This document shows positions 32,575-40,606 of a stretch of 58,627 bases of DNA, one piece after another (position 1 is the first letter of the stretch; each line of letters begins with the position of its first letter). The translations under genes were made by a program, and so were the position numbers. The notes under the pieces were generated by a model. That model searched no databases. It was given only the letters and a program-made list of their open reading frames with translations, and was not told where the DNA came from. The DNA comes from Pseudomonadota bacterium (lineage in GTDB: Bacteria > CALINM01): positions 261 to 58,887 of the forward strand of contig JAOAGA010000002.1 in the NCBI GenBank assembly GCA_026415985.1, given 5' to 3'.

Positions 32575-33861
32575 ATGAAAAAGATAGTTTTAATAATGGC
32601 TATTTTTCTATTATCTTTGGAAAACTCCTTTTCACAGCCTGTTTTGGAAGGAAAGGTAAAGATAGAGGGCAGGAAGGAGTTTGCTGAAGGGGCGTTAATA
32701 AAGTCCGGAACAGAGATAATTATTGAAAAGGATAGTGAGTTAGTATTTAAGGGAAAAGTTGAGTCACAAAATATAAAAAAGTCAGAAATAAAGATATTGG
32801 GGAAGGAAAACAGCAAAATATCTTTCGAGCAGGCGGGTGTAAACATTAATTATCTTTCAGTGGAAAATCTTGGCATTCTTGAATTTATAGAAAGTAATGT
32901 AAATTTAAAAAATGTAAAAATAGAAAGGGCTAAGGTTGGTTTGAAAGTTACAAAAAACACCACAGGCTTTATTGAGAATTTAAATATAAGGGATTCGGAG
33001 ATAGGGTTTGTAACAGAGCTAAAGGCAAAGGTTGTTGTTTTAAACAGTACCTTTAACAATAACCAAACAGCCTTTATAGCAGATCAGGCGGGAGTTGCCG
33101 AGATAAAGAACTCCAACTTTTTCAAAAATAATCTGGCCATAGGTGTAAATTTAGATGGGGGAATAAGGATTTTTAACTCAAATATCTATGAAAATGAGGC
33201 GGGAATTACCTTTGTAAAACATATCGGCAGTATTATAAACGAGAATACCTTTAAAAATAATAAAATGGCCATTTATGCTGAGTATATGACAAACATAAAT
33301 ATTGAAAAGAATCAGTTTTTAAAGAATGATACCGCTGTTAAGTTTTATCAGCTTGTTAACGGTAAAATAAGAGGAAATAATTTCAGCAAAAACAGGGAAG
33401 CACTGTGGATAGAGAAAAAATCAAATCCGGATATCCGGTATAATACCTTTACTGAAAACAAGGTGGGGATTTTCTGTGATTTCTCTTCCTATCCGACTAT
33501 AACTTTAAATAATTTTCTTAATAATGATCTTCATATTAAATTGGGTATATATCAATCAGCTGACTTTGAAAACACTACAAGCTCATTTCTGACACAGATG
33601 CAGGAGATGTTGACTCAACAAAGCAAGAGATTATCCCCAAAGGATCAGAAAAGAAAAAGGTATGTGGGAGAGATTTTTGCAAAAAAGAACTACTGGGATG
33701 AGAAAACAAGAAAAGAGATTGATACTAAAGAAAATGTCTCAACCATCTATGATGGATATGATATGGGTGAGGTTTCTTATGAAGGTTTTGGCGATACAAA
33801 ATATAAGGTTGACACAGTTGCCCTTAAACCCTATCTCACTGAGTTAGTCAAAGATAAATGA
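32575..33861 (+). CDS. Exported right-handed beta-helix protein
   Basis: 428 residues with a signal peptide (cleavage near residue 20). From about 75 to 330 the sequence is a ladder of short strands with Asn/Ile-rich turns (for example I-R-D-S-E-I-G-F, N-S-N-F-F-K-N-N, N-I-Y-E-N-E-A-G-I), the pattern of NosD/pectate-lyase-type parallel beta-helices. The tail has the K-K-N-Y-W-D-E-K-T ending that follows many such helices. Neither catalytic carbohydrate-lyase residues nor a copper site is obvious. It sits one base after paralogue C and overlaps paralogue D by four. Confidence 0.75.
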   Translation: MKKIVLIMAIFLLSLENSFSQPVLEGKVKIEGRKEFAEGALIKSGTEIIIEKDSELVFKGKVESQNIKKSEIKILGKENSKISFEQAGVNINYLSVENLGILEFIESNVNLKNVKIERAKVGLKVTKNTTGFIENLNIRDSEIGFVTELKAKVVVLNSTFNNNQTAFIADQAGVAEIKNSNFFKNNLAIGVNLDGGIRIFNSNIYENEAGITFVKHIGSIINENTFKNNKMAIYAEYMTNINIEKNQFLKNDTAVKFYQLVNGKIRGNNFSKNREALWIEKKSNPDIRYNTFTENKVGIFCDFSSYPTITLNNFLNNDLHIKLGIYQSADFENTTSSFLTQMQEMLTQQSKRLSPKDQKRKRYVGEIFAKKNYWDEKTRKEIDTKENVSTIYDGYDMGEVSYEGFGDTKYKVDTVALKPYLTELVKDK

Positions 33862-34874
33862 AAAAACTGTTATTTTTTCTTTTCTTCTTTTTAATTTCAG
33901 AATCTTACGGAAAAGAAGGTAAAAATCTGTCTGGCAGGGTTTTGTTAGATAACTCTCCGGTTGGTAAGGGAGAGGTTATAGCACGGGAAATTGATAAAAA
34001 TGAAATATTTAAAACAGAGACCGATGAGAATGGTTATTATAATATTACACTCAAAGAAGGTGTTTACTCTGTTGAAGCCCAAAAAAGGATAGGTAACATT
34101 TTATATATCGGTTTTTCCGGCAAGAACCCTATCTTGTTAAAGGAAGATACCTATGCGGGAATAAAACTCCTTCCCCCATCTAAAATGACAAGAAAAAAAC
34201 TCAGCGATAGCAAAACAGAAATTGTATTAAAGATTTTATACAACGGAAAGCCTGTTTCTTCAGCGAGAGCCTATCTTTACTTAAAGGAAAAGGATATGAA
34301 AGGGATGCCCTTCTTTTATTCTGAACCTACAGATAAAAGCGGTATTATAAAAATCAGAAATATAATTGAAGGCAGTTATTATATCGTAGTTAGAAAGAAA
34401 AAAGACCATAAACCGTTAGGACCTATTTCAGAAGGTGATTTAATTGGGTTTTTTAGCCAAAATCCTTTAAATATAAAGGATGGCTACAGATATACCATTG
34501 AGATAAATATGTTTCAAAAGATACAGGATGAGATTACAAGCCCATTAGATATCCAAAATGTTAAAAAGATTACCGGGATAGCTCTCAGTGAAAGCGGTGA
34601 ACCTGTTTCAGGAGTCTATGCCTTTTTATATACAAAAAAAGAGATGGGCCATGAAAGACCTATATCTATATCCCGCAAAACTGGAGATGATGGAAAATTT
34701 GAATTATTAGCACCCTTTACAGGCAAGTTTTATTTAGGCGTAAGACAGTTTTACGGTGGAACACCGGTTCAGGGAGAGCTATACGGGTTGTATGATAAAA
34801 CTCATGATCATCATATTAATGTCTTTGATAATATAACAGGGATTATTATAAGGGTTAAAAAGATATTGAGATGA
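33858..34874 (+). CDS. Exported protein of three transthyretin-like domains (paralogue D)
   Basis: 338 residues with a signal peptide (cleavage near residue 19) and three domains at about 20-112, 120-220 and 232-338. Domain 2 has M-K-G-M-P-F-F, E-G-S-Y-Y-I-V-V-R-K-K and S-E-G-D-L-I-G-F-F; domain 3 has H-E-R-P-I-S-I-S-R-K-T and G-G-T-P-V-Q-G-E-L-Y-G. Domain 2 is closest by eye to paralogue A, which also shares G-D-L-I-G-F-F. It starts in the previous stop (ATGA) and ends in the next start (ATGA). Confidence 0.75.
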   Translation: MKKLLFFLFFFLISESYGKEGKNLSGRVLLDNSPVGKGEVIAREIDKNEIFKTETDENGYYNITLKEGVYSVEAQKRIGNILYIGFSGKNPILLKEDTYAGIKLLPPSKMTRKKLSDSKTEIVLKILYNGKPVSSARAYLYLKEKDMKGMPFFYSEPTDKSGIIKIRNIIEGSYYIVVRKKKDHKPLGPISEGDLIGFFSQNPLNIKDGYRYTIEINMFQKIQDEITSPLDIQNVKKITGIALSESGEPVSGVYAFLYTKKEMGHERPISISRKTGDDGKFELLAPFTGKFYLGVRQFYGGTPVQGELYGLYDKTHDHHINVFDNITGIIIRVKKILR

Positions 34875-35704
34875 AGAAGATTTTATTTTTCCTTTTGTTT
34901 ATACCGTCTATTCTTTATTCAGGTGATATTAAGATATATGAGATTAATGGCGTAGAAATCTGGTCCGGTGAGAGGGTTATAGATGGGATTGTTGTAGTGA
35001 AAGAAGGCGCAAAACTTATAATAAAAGGGGGCACGAAGGTTTACTTTAAACCTTTTGATACAGATGGAGATGAGATAGGAGATGGCGAGCTTTATGTTGA
35101 GGGAGAAATATATGTATATGGCGAAAAAGATCAGCCCGTAATATTCACCGCTCTTGCTGACAGGGTAGAACCTAAGATGTGGAAATATGTTATGGTTAAT
35201 CATTCAAGGTATGCTCACATAGAGTATGCTATATTTGAAGGCGCTTTTTCAGGCCTTCAGGTACATTTTTCAAAGGCAAAAGTGAGAAATAGTATATTTC
35301 GAAATAATATTGATGGCTTTAGGTTTTCGACCGCTAATATTGATGTTTGCAATTGCGAGATGCGGGAAAATAAGTATGGCATTCGGTATGAAGAGAGAGA
35401 CTCAACAGGTATAATTCGCTATTGTAACATAACCGGTAACGAGGTTGGCATATTTCCTGTTACTAAAGCAGAAGGTAAAGTGATTTTTAGTTATAACAAT
35501 GTAGTTCAAAACGAGTATAATATAAGGATGGGCGAAGATCAGAAAAAAGATTTAGACTTTTCTAACAATTATTATGGTTTTACCAATGAGAGAGGTATAA
35601 GAAAAACCTTTTATGACAGAGGACGTGATAAAAATTTGTCCACCGTTAAAATAAGGTCTTTTTTAAAGAAAAAAGTTACTTTAGGAGAAGATAAATGTCA
35701 GTAA
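34871..35704 (+). CDS. Exported short beta-helix protein
   Basis: 277 residues with a signal peptide (cleavage near residue 17). It matches the N-terminal half of the protein at 26396: both have F-D-T-D-G-D followed by an L-x-V/I-x-G-x-I strand, a G-E-K turn, F-T, a W, N-H, then G-L-x-x-H-F-S and N-S-I-F-R-x-N. This implies a shared ancestor without the propeller. The C-terminal N-N-Y-Y-G-F-T is the usual end cap. It overlaps its neighbours by four and ten bases. Confidence 0.74.
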   Translation: MKKILFFLLFIPSILYSGDIKIYEINGVEIWSGERVIDGIVVVKEGAKLIIKGGTKVYFKPFDTDGDEIGDGELYVEGEIYVYGEKDQPVIFTALADRVEPKMWKYVMVNHSRYAHIEYAIFEGAFSGLQVHFSKAKVRNSIFRNNIDGFRFSTANIDVCNCEMRENKYGIRYEERDSTGIIRYCNITGNEVGIFPVTKAEGKVIFSYNNVVQNEYNIRMGEDQKKDLDFSNNYYGFTNERGIRKTFYDRGRDKNLSTVKIRSFLKKKVTLGEDKCQ

Positions 35705-36234
35705 AAAAAATTTTTTTTACAGTTTTATTTGTGGTTCTTTTAATCAGAATTTCAGATGCCTGCGTTGGCAAGACAATTTATGTCGGCCATCTTTCCGGAA
35801 AGGGCGATGAGATTGTAGGAAATATATTGGCTCGGCTTATTACTGAAAGGACCGGTACCTCGGTAAAGTTAAAAAAATACAATGATACCAGCTCACTATT
35901 AAAGGCAGGCACAGGTGGAGAAGTTGATATTTTTGTGGTAGATGATAGGTTTATAGCTGAAACAACGGGACTTAAAAACCGAGACGAAGCAAAAAATATT
36001 TACAACGTTAACCATAATCTGATCTGGCTTAAGGCAATAAATGAAAAAGAAGACTTTTTAGCACCCGTTATAAGAAAAGATACGTTGAAAAAATTTCCCG
36101 CACTGCCAAGATTGCTGGAGAAATTAACAGGTCTTATAAATAATACACAGATAGAGGAGTTAAAGACTGAGGTAGAGAAGAAAGGTATGAAAGATACCAT
36201 AAAGGATTTTTTAAAGAAAAAGAGTTTAATTTAA
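35695..36234 (+). CDS. Shortened OpuAC-like substrate-binding protein
   Basis: 179 residues with a signal peptide ending near S-D-A-C; Cys24 could be lipidated but the lipobox is poor. The mature part starts I-Y-V-G-H-L-S-G-K-G-D-E-I-V-G and reads as lobe 1 of glycine-betaine-type (OpuAC) binding proteins, with G-E-V-D-I-F near 77. The C-terminal K-F-P-A-L-P-R-L-L-E-K-L resembles the end of that family. Family members are about 280-300 residues, so the middle lobe is largely missing. No ABC permease or ATPase is nearby, so it is not a normal transporter component. Confidence 0.65.
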   Translation: MSVKKIFFTVLFVVLLIRISDACVGKTIYVGHLSGKGDEIVGNILARLITERTGTSVKLKKYNDTSSLLKAGTGGEVDIFVVDDRFIAETTGLKNRDEAKNIYNVNHNLIWLKAINEKEDFLAPVIRKDTLKKFPALPRLLEKLTGLINNTQIEELKTEVEKKGMKDTIKDFLKKKSLI

Positions 36235-36246
36235 AAGAGTAAAAAA

Positions 36247-37125
36247 ATGAACAGAAGAAACTTTTTAAAATATCTTGCCTTTTTAGGAGCCAATTTTGCC
36301 TTTACAAAGGATATTCTTGCCCAAAGTAAAAAAGAACTTGCTATTTCTGAGGGTAAGGATTATGAAAAAATAACCAAAAATGCCATTGATGCACTCGGTG
36401 GTATCTCGAAGTTTGTAAAAAAAGGAGATGTTGTTGTTATCAAACCCAACATAGGCTGGGACAGAAAACCTGAAGAAGGTGCAAACACCCATCCTCTTGT
36501 TGTTAAAGCTGTTACTGAAGAATGTTTAAAGGCAGGTGCCAGAAAGGTAAAGATTTTTGACAGAACCTGCAATGATCCGAGAAGATGTTACGTAAACAGC
36601 GGTATGGCTAATCTTTTACAAAACATAAAAGGTGTTGAACTTAAACACCTGGACAATGAAAAGTATAAGAATTATAAAATTAACGGTGTCTTTATTAAAG
36701 AATGGGAGCTTTATGAAGAGGCTATCAACTGTGATGTATATATAAATATCCCGGTGGCAAAACATCACGGATTGACAGGCTTGACTTTGGCGTTAAAAAA
36801 CATTATGGGAATTATGGGTGGTAACAGAGGATACATTCACAGAGAAATTGAAGAATCTCTTTGTGATTTTAATAGTTTTGTTAAAATTCATCTTCACATA
36901 GTAGATGCTACAAGAATATTATTAAGAAACGGTCCTCAGGGTGGGGGAGTTAAAGATGTTAAAATTTTAAACACGGTATTGGCATCTACGGATCCTGTTC
37001 TTGCAGATGCCTATGCGACAACACTATTCGGTATAAAGCCAGAGGAAATATCTATCACCAAAAGAGCCTATGAAAGAGGTTTGGGTGAGATAAATATCAA
37101 CAGGGCAAAAATAATAAAAGTTTAA
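36247..37125 (+). CDS. Tat-exported DUF362 protein
   Basis: 292 residues. The N-terminus has a twin-arginine motif (N-R-R-N-F-L-K) followed by a hydrophobic stretch, predicting folded export with a cofactor. The DUF362 core is clear: V-V-I-K-P-N-I-G-W near 64-72, N-T-H-P near 80-83, N-I-P-V-A-K-H-H near 168-175 and A-L-K-N-I-M-G near 183-189, then D-P-V-L-A-D near 251. DUF362 proteins are frequently next to polyferredoxins and their activity is not established. The next gene begins one base after the stop. Confidence 0.85.
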   Translation: MNRRNFLKYLAFLGANFAFTKDILAQSKKELAISEGKDYEKITKNAIDALGGISKFVKKGDVVVIKPNIGWDRKPEEGANTHPLVVKAVTEECLKAGARKVKIFDRTCNDPRRCYVNSGMANLLQNIKGVELKHLDNEKYKNYKINGVFIKEWELYEEAINCDVYINIPVAKHHGLTGLTLALKNIMGIMGGNRGYIHREIEESLCDFNSFVKIHLHIVDATRILLRNGPQGGGVKDVKILNTVLASTDPVLADAYATTLFGIKPEEISITKRAYERGLGEININRAKIIKV

Positions 37126-37126
37126 G

Positions 37127-38617
37127 ATGAAAATAACAATTCCCCGATTATCACAAATAGTCTTCTTTATAATTTTTCTGGTTCTTTTTATTAATACCGA
37201 TTACAGAGGCAAAGACGAGATTAATATTGCTATTAATAGCTTCTTTCGGGCAGATCCGCTTGTTCTTGTAACTTATATTCTTTCAACCTTTTCTTTCATT
37301 ACCCTGCTAATTCCTGCTCTTCTCATGGTGATAGCAACATTTTTCCTGGGAAGATTTTTCTGCGGATGGATATGTCCCCTCGGTGCTTTCCTGGATTTTG
37401 TGTCACTTAAGATAAAAAAAAACAGTCAGTTAAAAATATTTAAAGGAAAATTTAAATATTACTTTCTTTTTACACTACTTTTTCTTTCATTGTTTAATAT
37501 CAATTATGGCGGTGTTTTTGATCCCATTGCCATCTTTATACGGTTTCTTACCTTTTTTGTATATCCCTTATTCGGATATGTTGTTAAATCAGGATGGGGT
37601 TGGCTATACGGTATATTCGGAAACAAGATTGAGTTTGCAGAGGGTTTTTACAAAATTATCAAATATAACATTCTGCCTTTTAGGGATACCTTTTACCCCC
37701 TTGCCTTTTTATCAAGCTTTCTTTTTATACTTATAGTTTTCTTGGAAAGATATGAAAAGAGATACTGGTGTAGGCATCTCTGTCCTTTAGGCACACTTCT
37801 TGGGATTTTCAGCAAATTTTCAATATTTAAGAGATTGCCAAAAAAATTATGTTCCGACTGTGGTGAATGTAAAAACATCTGTCCAACAGCTTTCGACAGA
37901 GAGATTTTAAACGAGGAAAATTGTATTATCTGTCTTGATTGTCAGGTTAAATGTAAGTTTGGTAGGGTGAAGTTTAGTCCTTTTAAGTTTAACATTAAAT
38001 CTGCAAATCCTGATTTAAATAAGAGGTTTTTTATAAACTCTTTTATCTTTGGGTTTGTATTATCAAATATCTTTAAAAACGGAAATTACAATAACAAATT
38101 GCTTCGCCCCCCCGGCGTAGCCGATGAAAAAGAGTTTCTGAAAAAATGTGTCCGGTGTGGTGAGTGCATGAAAATTTGCCTTAAAAATGCCCTATATCCT
38201 TCCTATTTAGAGGGGGGTGTATATAGCTTATACACACCCATTTTAATACCAAGAAAAGGTTATTGTGAGTATAATTGTAGTCTCTGCGGTCAGGTTTGTC
38301 CTACAAAGGCTATACCTAAGCTACCTATTGAAGAAAAGAAAAAGCAGGTTATAGGAATTGCCCATTTTGACAAAAACCATTGTCTTCCCTATGCAAAGAA
38401 AACAAACTGTCTTGTTTGTGAAGAACATTGCCCGATTCCCGGTAAGGCAATAAAGATTAAAAAGAGAAGAGAAATAGGTTATAATGACAAAGCTTTTGAA
38501 CTATTGGAACCCTATGTTGATGAGAAGCTATGCAACGGTTGTGGTATCTGTGAGTATGTATGCCCCTTGACAGGAAAGTCAGGAATAGAAGTTTTCCGTG
38601 AGAAACACAGCTTTTAG
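37127..38617 (+). CDS. NapH-NapG-type membrane polyferredoxin fusion
   Basis: 496 residues. The N-terminal half is a NapH/MauN-like membrane protein (about five helices) with F-C-G-W-I-C-P-L-G near 82-90 and W-C-R-H-L-C-P-L-G near 215-223. Two 4Fe-4S motifs follow (C-S-D-C-G-E-C and C-I-I-C-L-D-C). The second half begins with the R-P-P-G-x motif of NapG/MauM and adds C-V-R-C-G-E-C, C-S-L-C-G-Q-V-C, C-L-V-C-E-E-H-C and C-N-G-C-G-I-C-E-Y-V-C clusters. It probably carries electrons from the quinone pool to periplasmic acceptors. No CxxCH haem motif is present. It ends the accessory operon, 15 bases before def. Confidence 0.87.
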   Translation: MKITIPRLSQIVFFIIFLVLFINTDYRGKDEINIAINSFFRADPLVLVTYILSTFSFITLLIPALLMVIATFFLGRFFCGWICPLGAFLDFVSLKIKKNSQLKIFKGKFKYYFLFTLLFLSLFNINYGGVFDPIAIFIRFLTFFVYPLFGYVVKSGWGWLYGIFGNKIEFAEGFYKIIKYNILPFRDTFYPLAFLSSFLFILIVFLERYEKRYWCRHLCPLGTLLGIFSKFSIFKRLPKKLCSDCGECKNICPTAFDREILNEENCIICLDCQVKCKFGRVKFSPFKFNIKSANPDLNKRFFINSFIFGFVLSNIFKNGNYNNKLLRPPGVADEKEFLKKCVRCGECMKICLKNALYPSYLEGGVYSLYTPILIPRKGYCEYNCSLCGQVCPTKAIPKLPIEEKKKQVIGIAHFDKNHCLPYAKKTNCLVCEEHCPIPGKAIKIKKRREIGYNDKAFELLEPYVDEKLCNGCGICEYVCPLTGKSGIEVFREKHSF

Positions 38618-38632
38618 TGGGAGGTGGAAATT

Positions 38633-39142
38633 ATGGCAGTTCTTGAGATATTAAAGGTTCCCGATAAAAGATTAAGAGAAAAGGCAAATGAAATAACAGT
38701 TATAGATGACAATATAAAAAGGCTTGCCTATGATATGATTGAGACAATGTATGCTGGAAGTGGCGTTGGTCTCGCAGGAACTCAGGTGGGTGTTCCTCTG
38801 AGAATTATTGTTATTGATGTGGACCAAATTGATGGTGAGCCTAATCCTATGGTTTTTATCAATCCTGAAATTCTTGAAGGAAGAGATAAAGTTGTTAAAG
38901 AAGAAGGTTGTCTCAGTGTTCCAGGATTTACCGCTAAAATAGAGAGGTTTGGATATGTGAAGGTAAGATATAAAAACTTAGATAATGAAACACAGGAAAT
39001 GTCGGCTGAAGGACTTCTTGCAAGGGCCTTTCAGCATGAGATTGATCACTTGAATGGTATCCTTTTTATAGATTATTTAAGCAAACTAAAAAGGGAGTTA
39101 TTCTTGAAAAAACTAAAAAAATCTCTGGAAAGAAGTTTATGA
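38633..39142 (+). CDS. def: Peptide deformylase
   Basis: Removes the formyl group from nascent proteins. The 169-residue enzyme has all three motifs: G-V-G-L-A-G-T-Q, E-G-C-L-S-V-P-G and Q-H-E-I-D-H (metal ligands Cys and two His). The ATG at 38633 is preferred to an in-frame GTG at 38624 because GGGAGGTGG lies directly upstream of the ATG and the family starts M-A-x-L-x-I-L. Overlaps fmt by four bases. Confidence 0.95.
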   Translation: MAVLEILKVPDKRLREKANEITVIDDNIKRLAYDMIETMYAGSGVGLAGTQVGVPLRIIVIDVDQIDGEPNPMVFINPEILEGRDKVVKEEGCLSVPGFTAKIERFGYVKVRYKNLDNETQEMSAEGLLARAFQHEIDHLNGILFIDYLSKLKRELFLKKLKKSLERSL

Positions 39143-40071
39143 GTTTAAATATTGGTTTTTTTGGTTCTGCTGATTTTGTTGTTTCTTTTCTCGAAGCTAT
39201 TTATAACTCCAATCATAGGATAAATTTTATAGTAACCTCTCCGGACAAGCCGAAGGGTAGGGGAATGAAGCTAACACCACCCGAACCGAAAGTTTTTGCA
39301 GAAGAAAAAAAAATACCGGTATTTCAGCCGGAAAAGATCAAAGATGATAAAGTTGTCAGTATACTGAATAACTTCAACTGTGACATCTATCTTGTAATAG
39401 CCTACGGGAAGATATTGCCAAAAGAACTTTTATTTTATCCCAAGTCTGGCTCAATAAACCTACATTTTTCATTGCTTCCAAGATGGAGAGGGGCAGGACC
39501 TGTTAACTGGGCTATAATAAGCGGAGACAAGGTTACCGGTTTGACAATTATTGAAATGGATGAAGGACTTGACACCGGTGATATCCTTTTTCAGGAAGAG
39601 ATTATCATAGAAGAAGATGACAACACGATTACAATGTTTGAAAAGATGATAAATAAAGGCAAAGTTTTTTTGATAAACTCGCTAAATAAGATTGAAAAAG
39701 GTGATTTTATAGCAAAAAGGCAAGATAATAGTATGGCAACATATGCAAGAATGCTAAAAAAGGAAGATGGCCTTATAGACTGGAATGAATCTGCTGTTCA
39801 GATAAACAATAAAATAAGAGGACTTCAGCCCTGGCCATGTGCATATTCTTTCCTGGACGAAAAAAGGGTTCTTTTGTTAAAGGCGAAGGTTATGGAAGGT
39901 AAAGAAAGTCCCGGCTTAATTAAAGATTTTAAGGAAGAAGGGATTATAGCTGGCACCGGCGACGGGTTATTAAAGATCCTTGAGATAAAAGAAGAAGGGA
40001 AAAAGGTTTTGTCCGCAAAAGATTTTTATAATGGCAGAAAAGACATCATAGGTAAATTTTTCAAGAAATAA
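39139..40071 (+). CDS. fmt: Methionyl-tRNA formyltransferase
   Basis: Formylates initiator Met-tRNA using 10-formyl-THF. The 310 residues show F-F-G-S-A-D-F near 7-13, S-P-D-K-P-K-G-R-G near 34-42, the catalytic Asn and His in N-L-H-F-S-L-L-P-R-W-R-G near 109-120 and Asp in D-E-G-L-D-T-G-D near 144-151, plus a C-terminal tRNA-binding domain with G-L-Q-P-W-P. Length is normal. Coupled to def, as in most bacteria. Confidence 0.96.
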   Translation: MSLNIGFFGSADFVVSFLEAIYNSNHRINFIVTSPDKPKGRGMKLTPPEPKVFAEEKKIPVFQPEKIKDDKVVSILNNFNCDIYLVIAYGKILPKELLFYPKSGSINLHFSLLPRWRGAGPVNWAIISGDKVTGLTIIEMDEGLDTGDILFQEEIIIEEDDNTITMFEKMINKGKVFLINSLNKIEKGDFIAKRQDNSMATYARMLKKEDGLIDWNESAVQINNKIRGLQPWPCAYSFLDEKRVLLLKAKVMEGKESPGLIKDFKEEGIIAGTGDGLLKILEIKEEGKKVLSAKDFYNGRKDIIGKFFKK

Positions 40072-40072
40072 A

Positions 40073-40606
40073 ATGTTAAAAAAACTCTCTCTTTTGGTTA
40101 TTTACCCTATATCAAAATTTTTTTGTAGGATATTTGCAAAAAATAAGTTAGAAAATTTAGAAAGATTTTTTATAGATATAAACAACTGGTTGGTTATCAG
40201 AACAATCAGAAAAAAACCGGAAAAACTTTTACTTCTTATGCCTCACTGTCTTCAGTTTTCAGACTGTGAGTATAGGGTTACCGGAAAAGAGATAAAATGT
40301 AAGATGTGCGGAAAATGTGAGATAAAAGATCTAATGGATATATCAAAAAAGTATGATGTTAGACTCTCTGTTGCCACCGGTGGGACTATGGCAAGAAATA
40401 TAATAAAAGAGATTAAACCAGATCTTATTATTGCTACCGCCTGTGAGAGAGATCTTATTTCTGGTCTGAAAGACACTGTTTCTCTGCCGGTTATAGGAAT
40501 ATTAAATGAAAGACCGAACGGGCCCTGTATAGATACAAGGGTGGATCTGTGTAAAATTACAACTTTAATAGATTTTCTTAAGGGGTTAAGTTATGAAAAA
40601 AAATAG
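40073..40606 (+). CDS. DUF116 protein
   Basis: 177 residues with a cysteine-rich centre: C-L-Q near 61, C-x-x-x-V near 67, then C-K-M-C-G-K-C near 76-82, followed by D-L-I-I-A-T-A-C-E-R-D and N-x-R-P-N-G-P-C. The Cys set suggests a metal or Fe-S site. The gene usually sits between fmt and rsmB in clostridia and deltaproteobacteria; rsmB is absent here and rpe follows directly. Function is unknown. Confidence 0.85.
   Translation: MLKKLSLLVIYPISKFFCRIFAKNKLENLERFFIDINNWLVIRTIRKKPEKLLLLMPHCLQFSDCEYRVTGKEIKCKMCGKCEIKDLMDISKKYDVRLSVATGGTMARNIIKEIKPDLIIATACERDLISGLKDTVSLPVIGILNERPNGPCIDTRVDLCKITTLIDFLKGLSYEKK

Noticed and set aside
26396-38617. Reading the beta-helix proteins and NapH-like protein as a nitrous oxide reductase (nos) maturation cluster
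   Set aside because: NosZ, NosF, NosY and NosL are absent, no copper motif is visible, and the other genes do not belong to nos clusters.
23912-38617. Multihaem extracellular electron-transfer conduit
   Set aside because: No CxxCH haem-binding motif is present in any protein of the region.
30000-38617. Prophage, transposon or recent island border
   Set aside because: No transposase, integrase, terminal repeats or tRNA attachment site, and codon use looks like the neighbouring genes.
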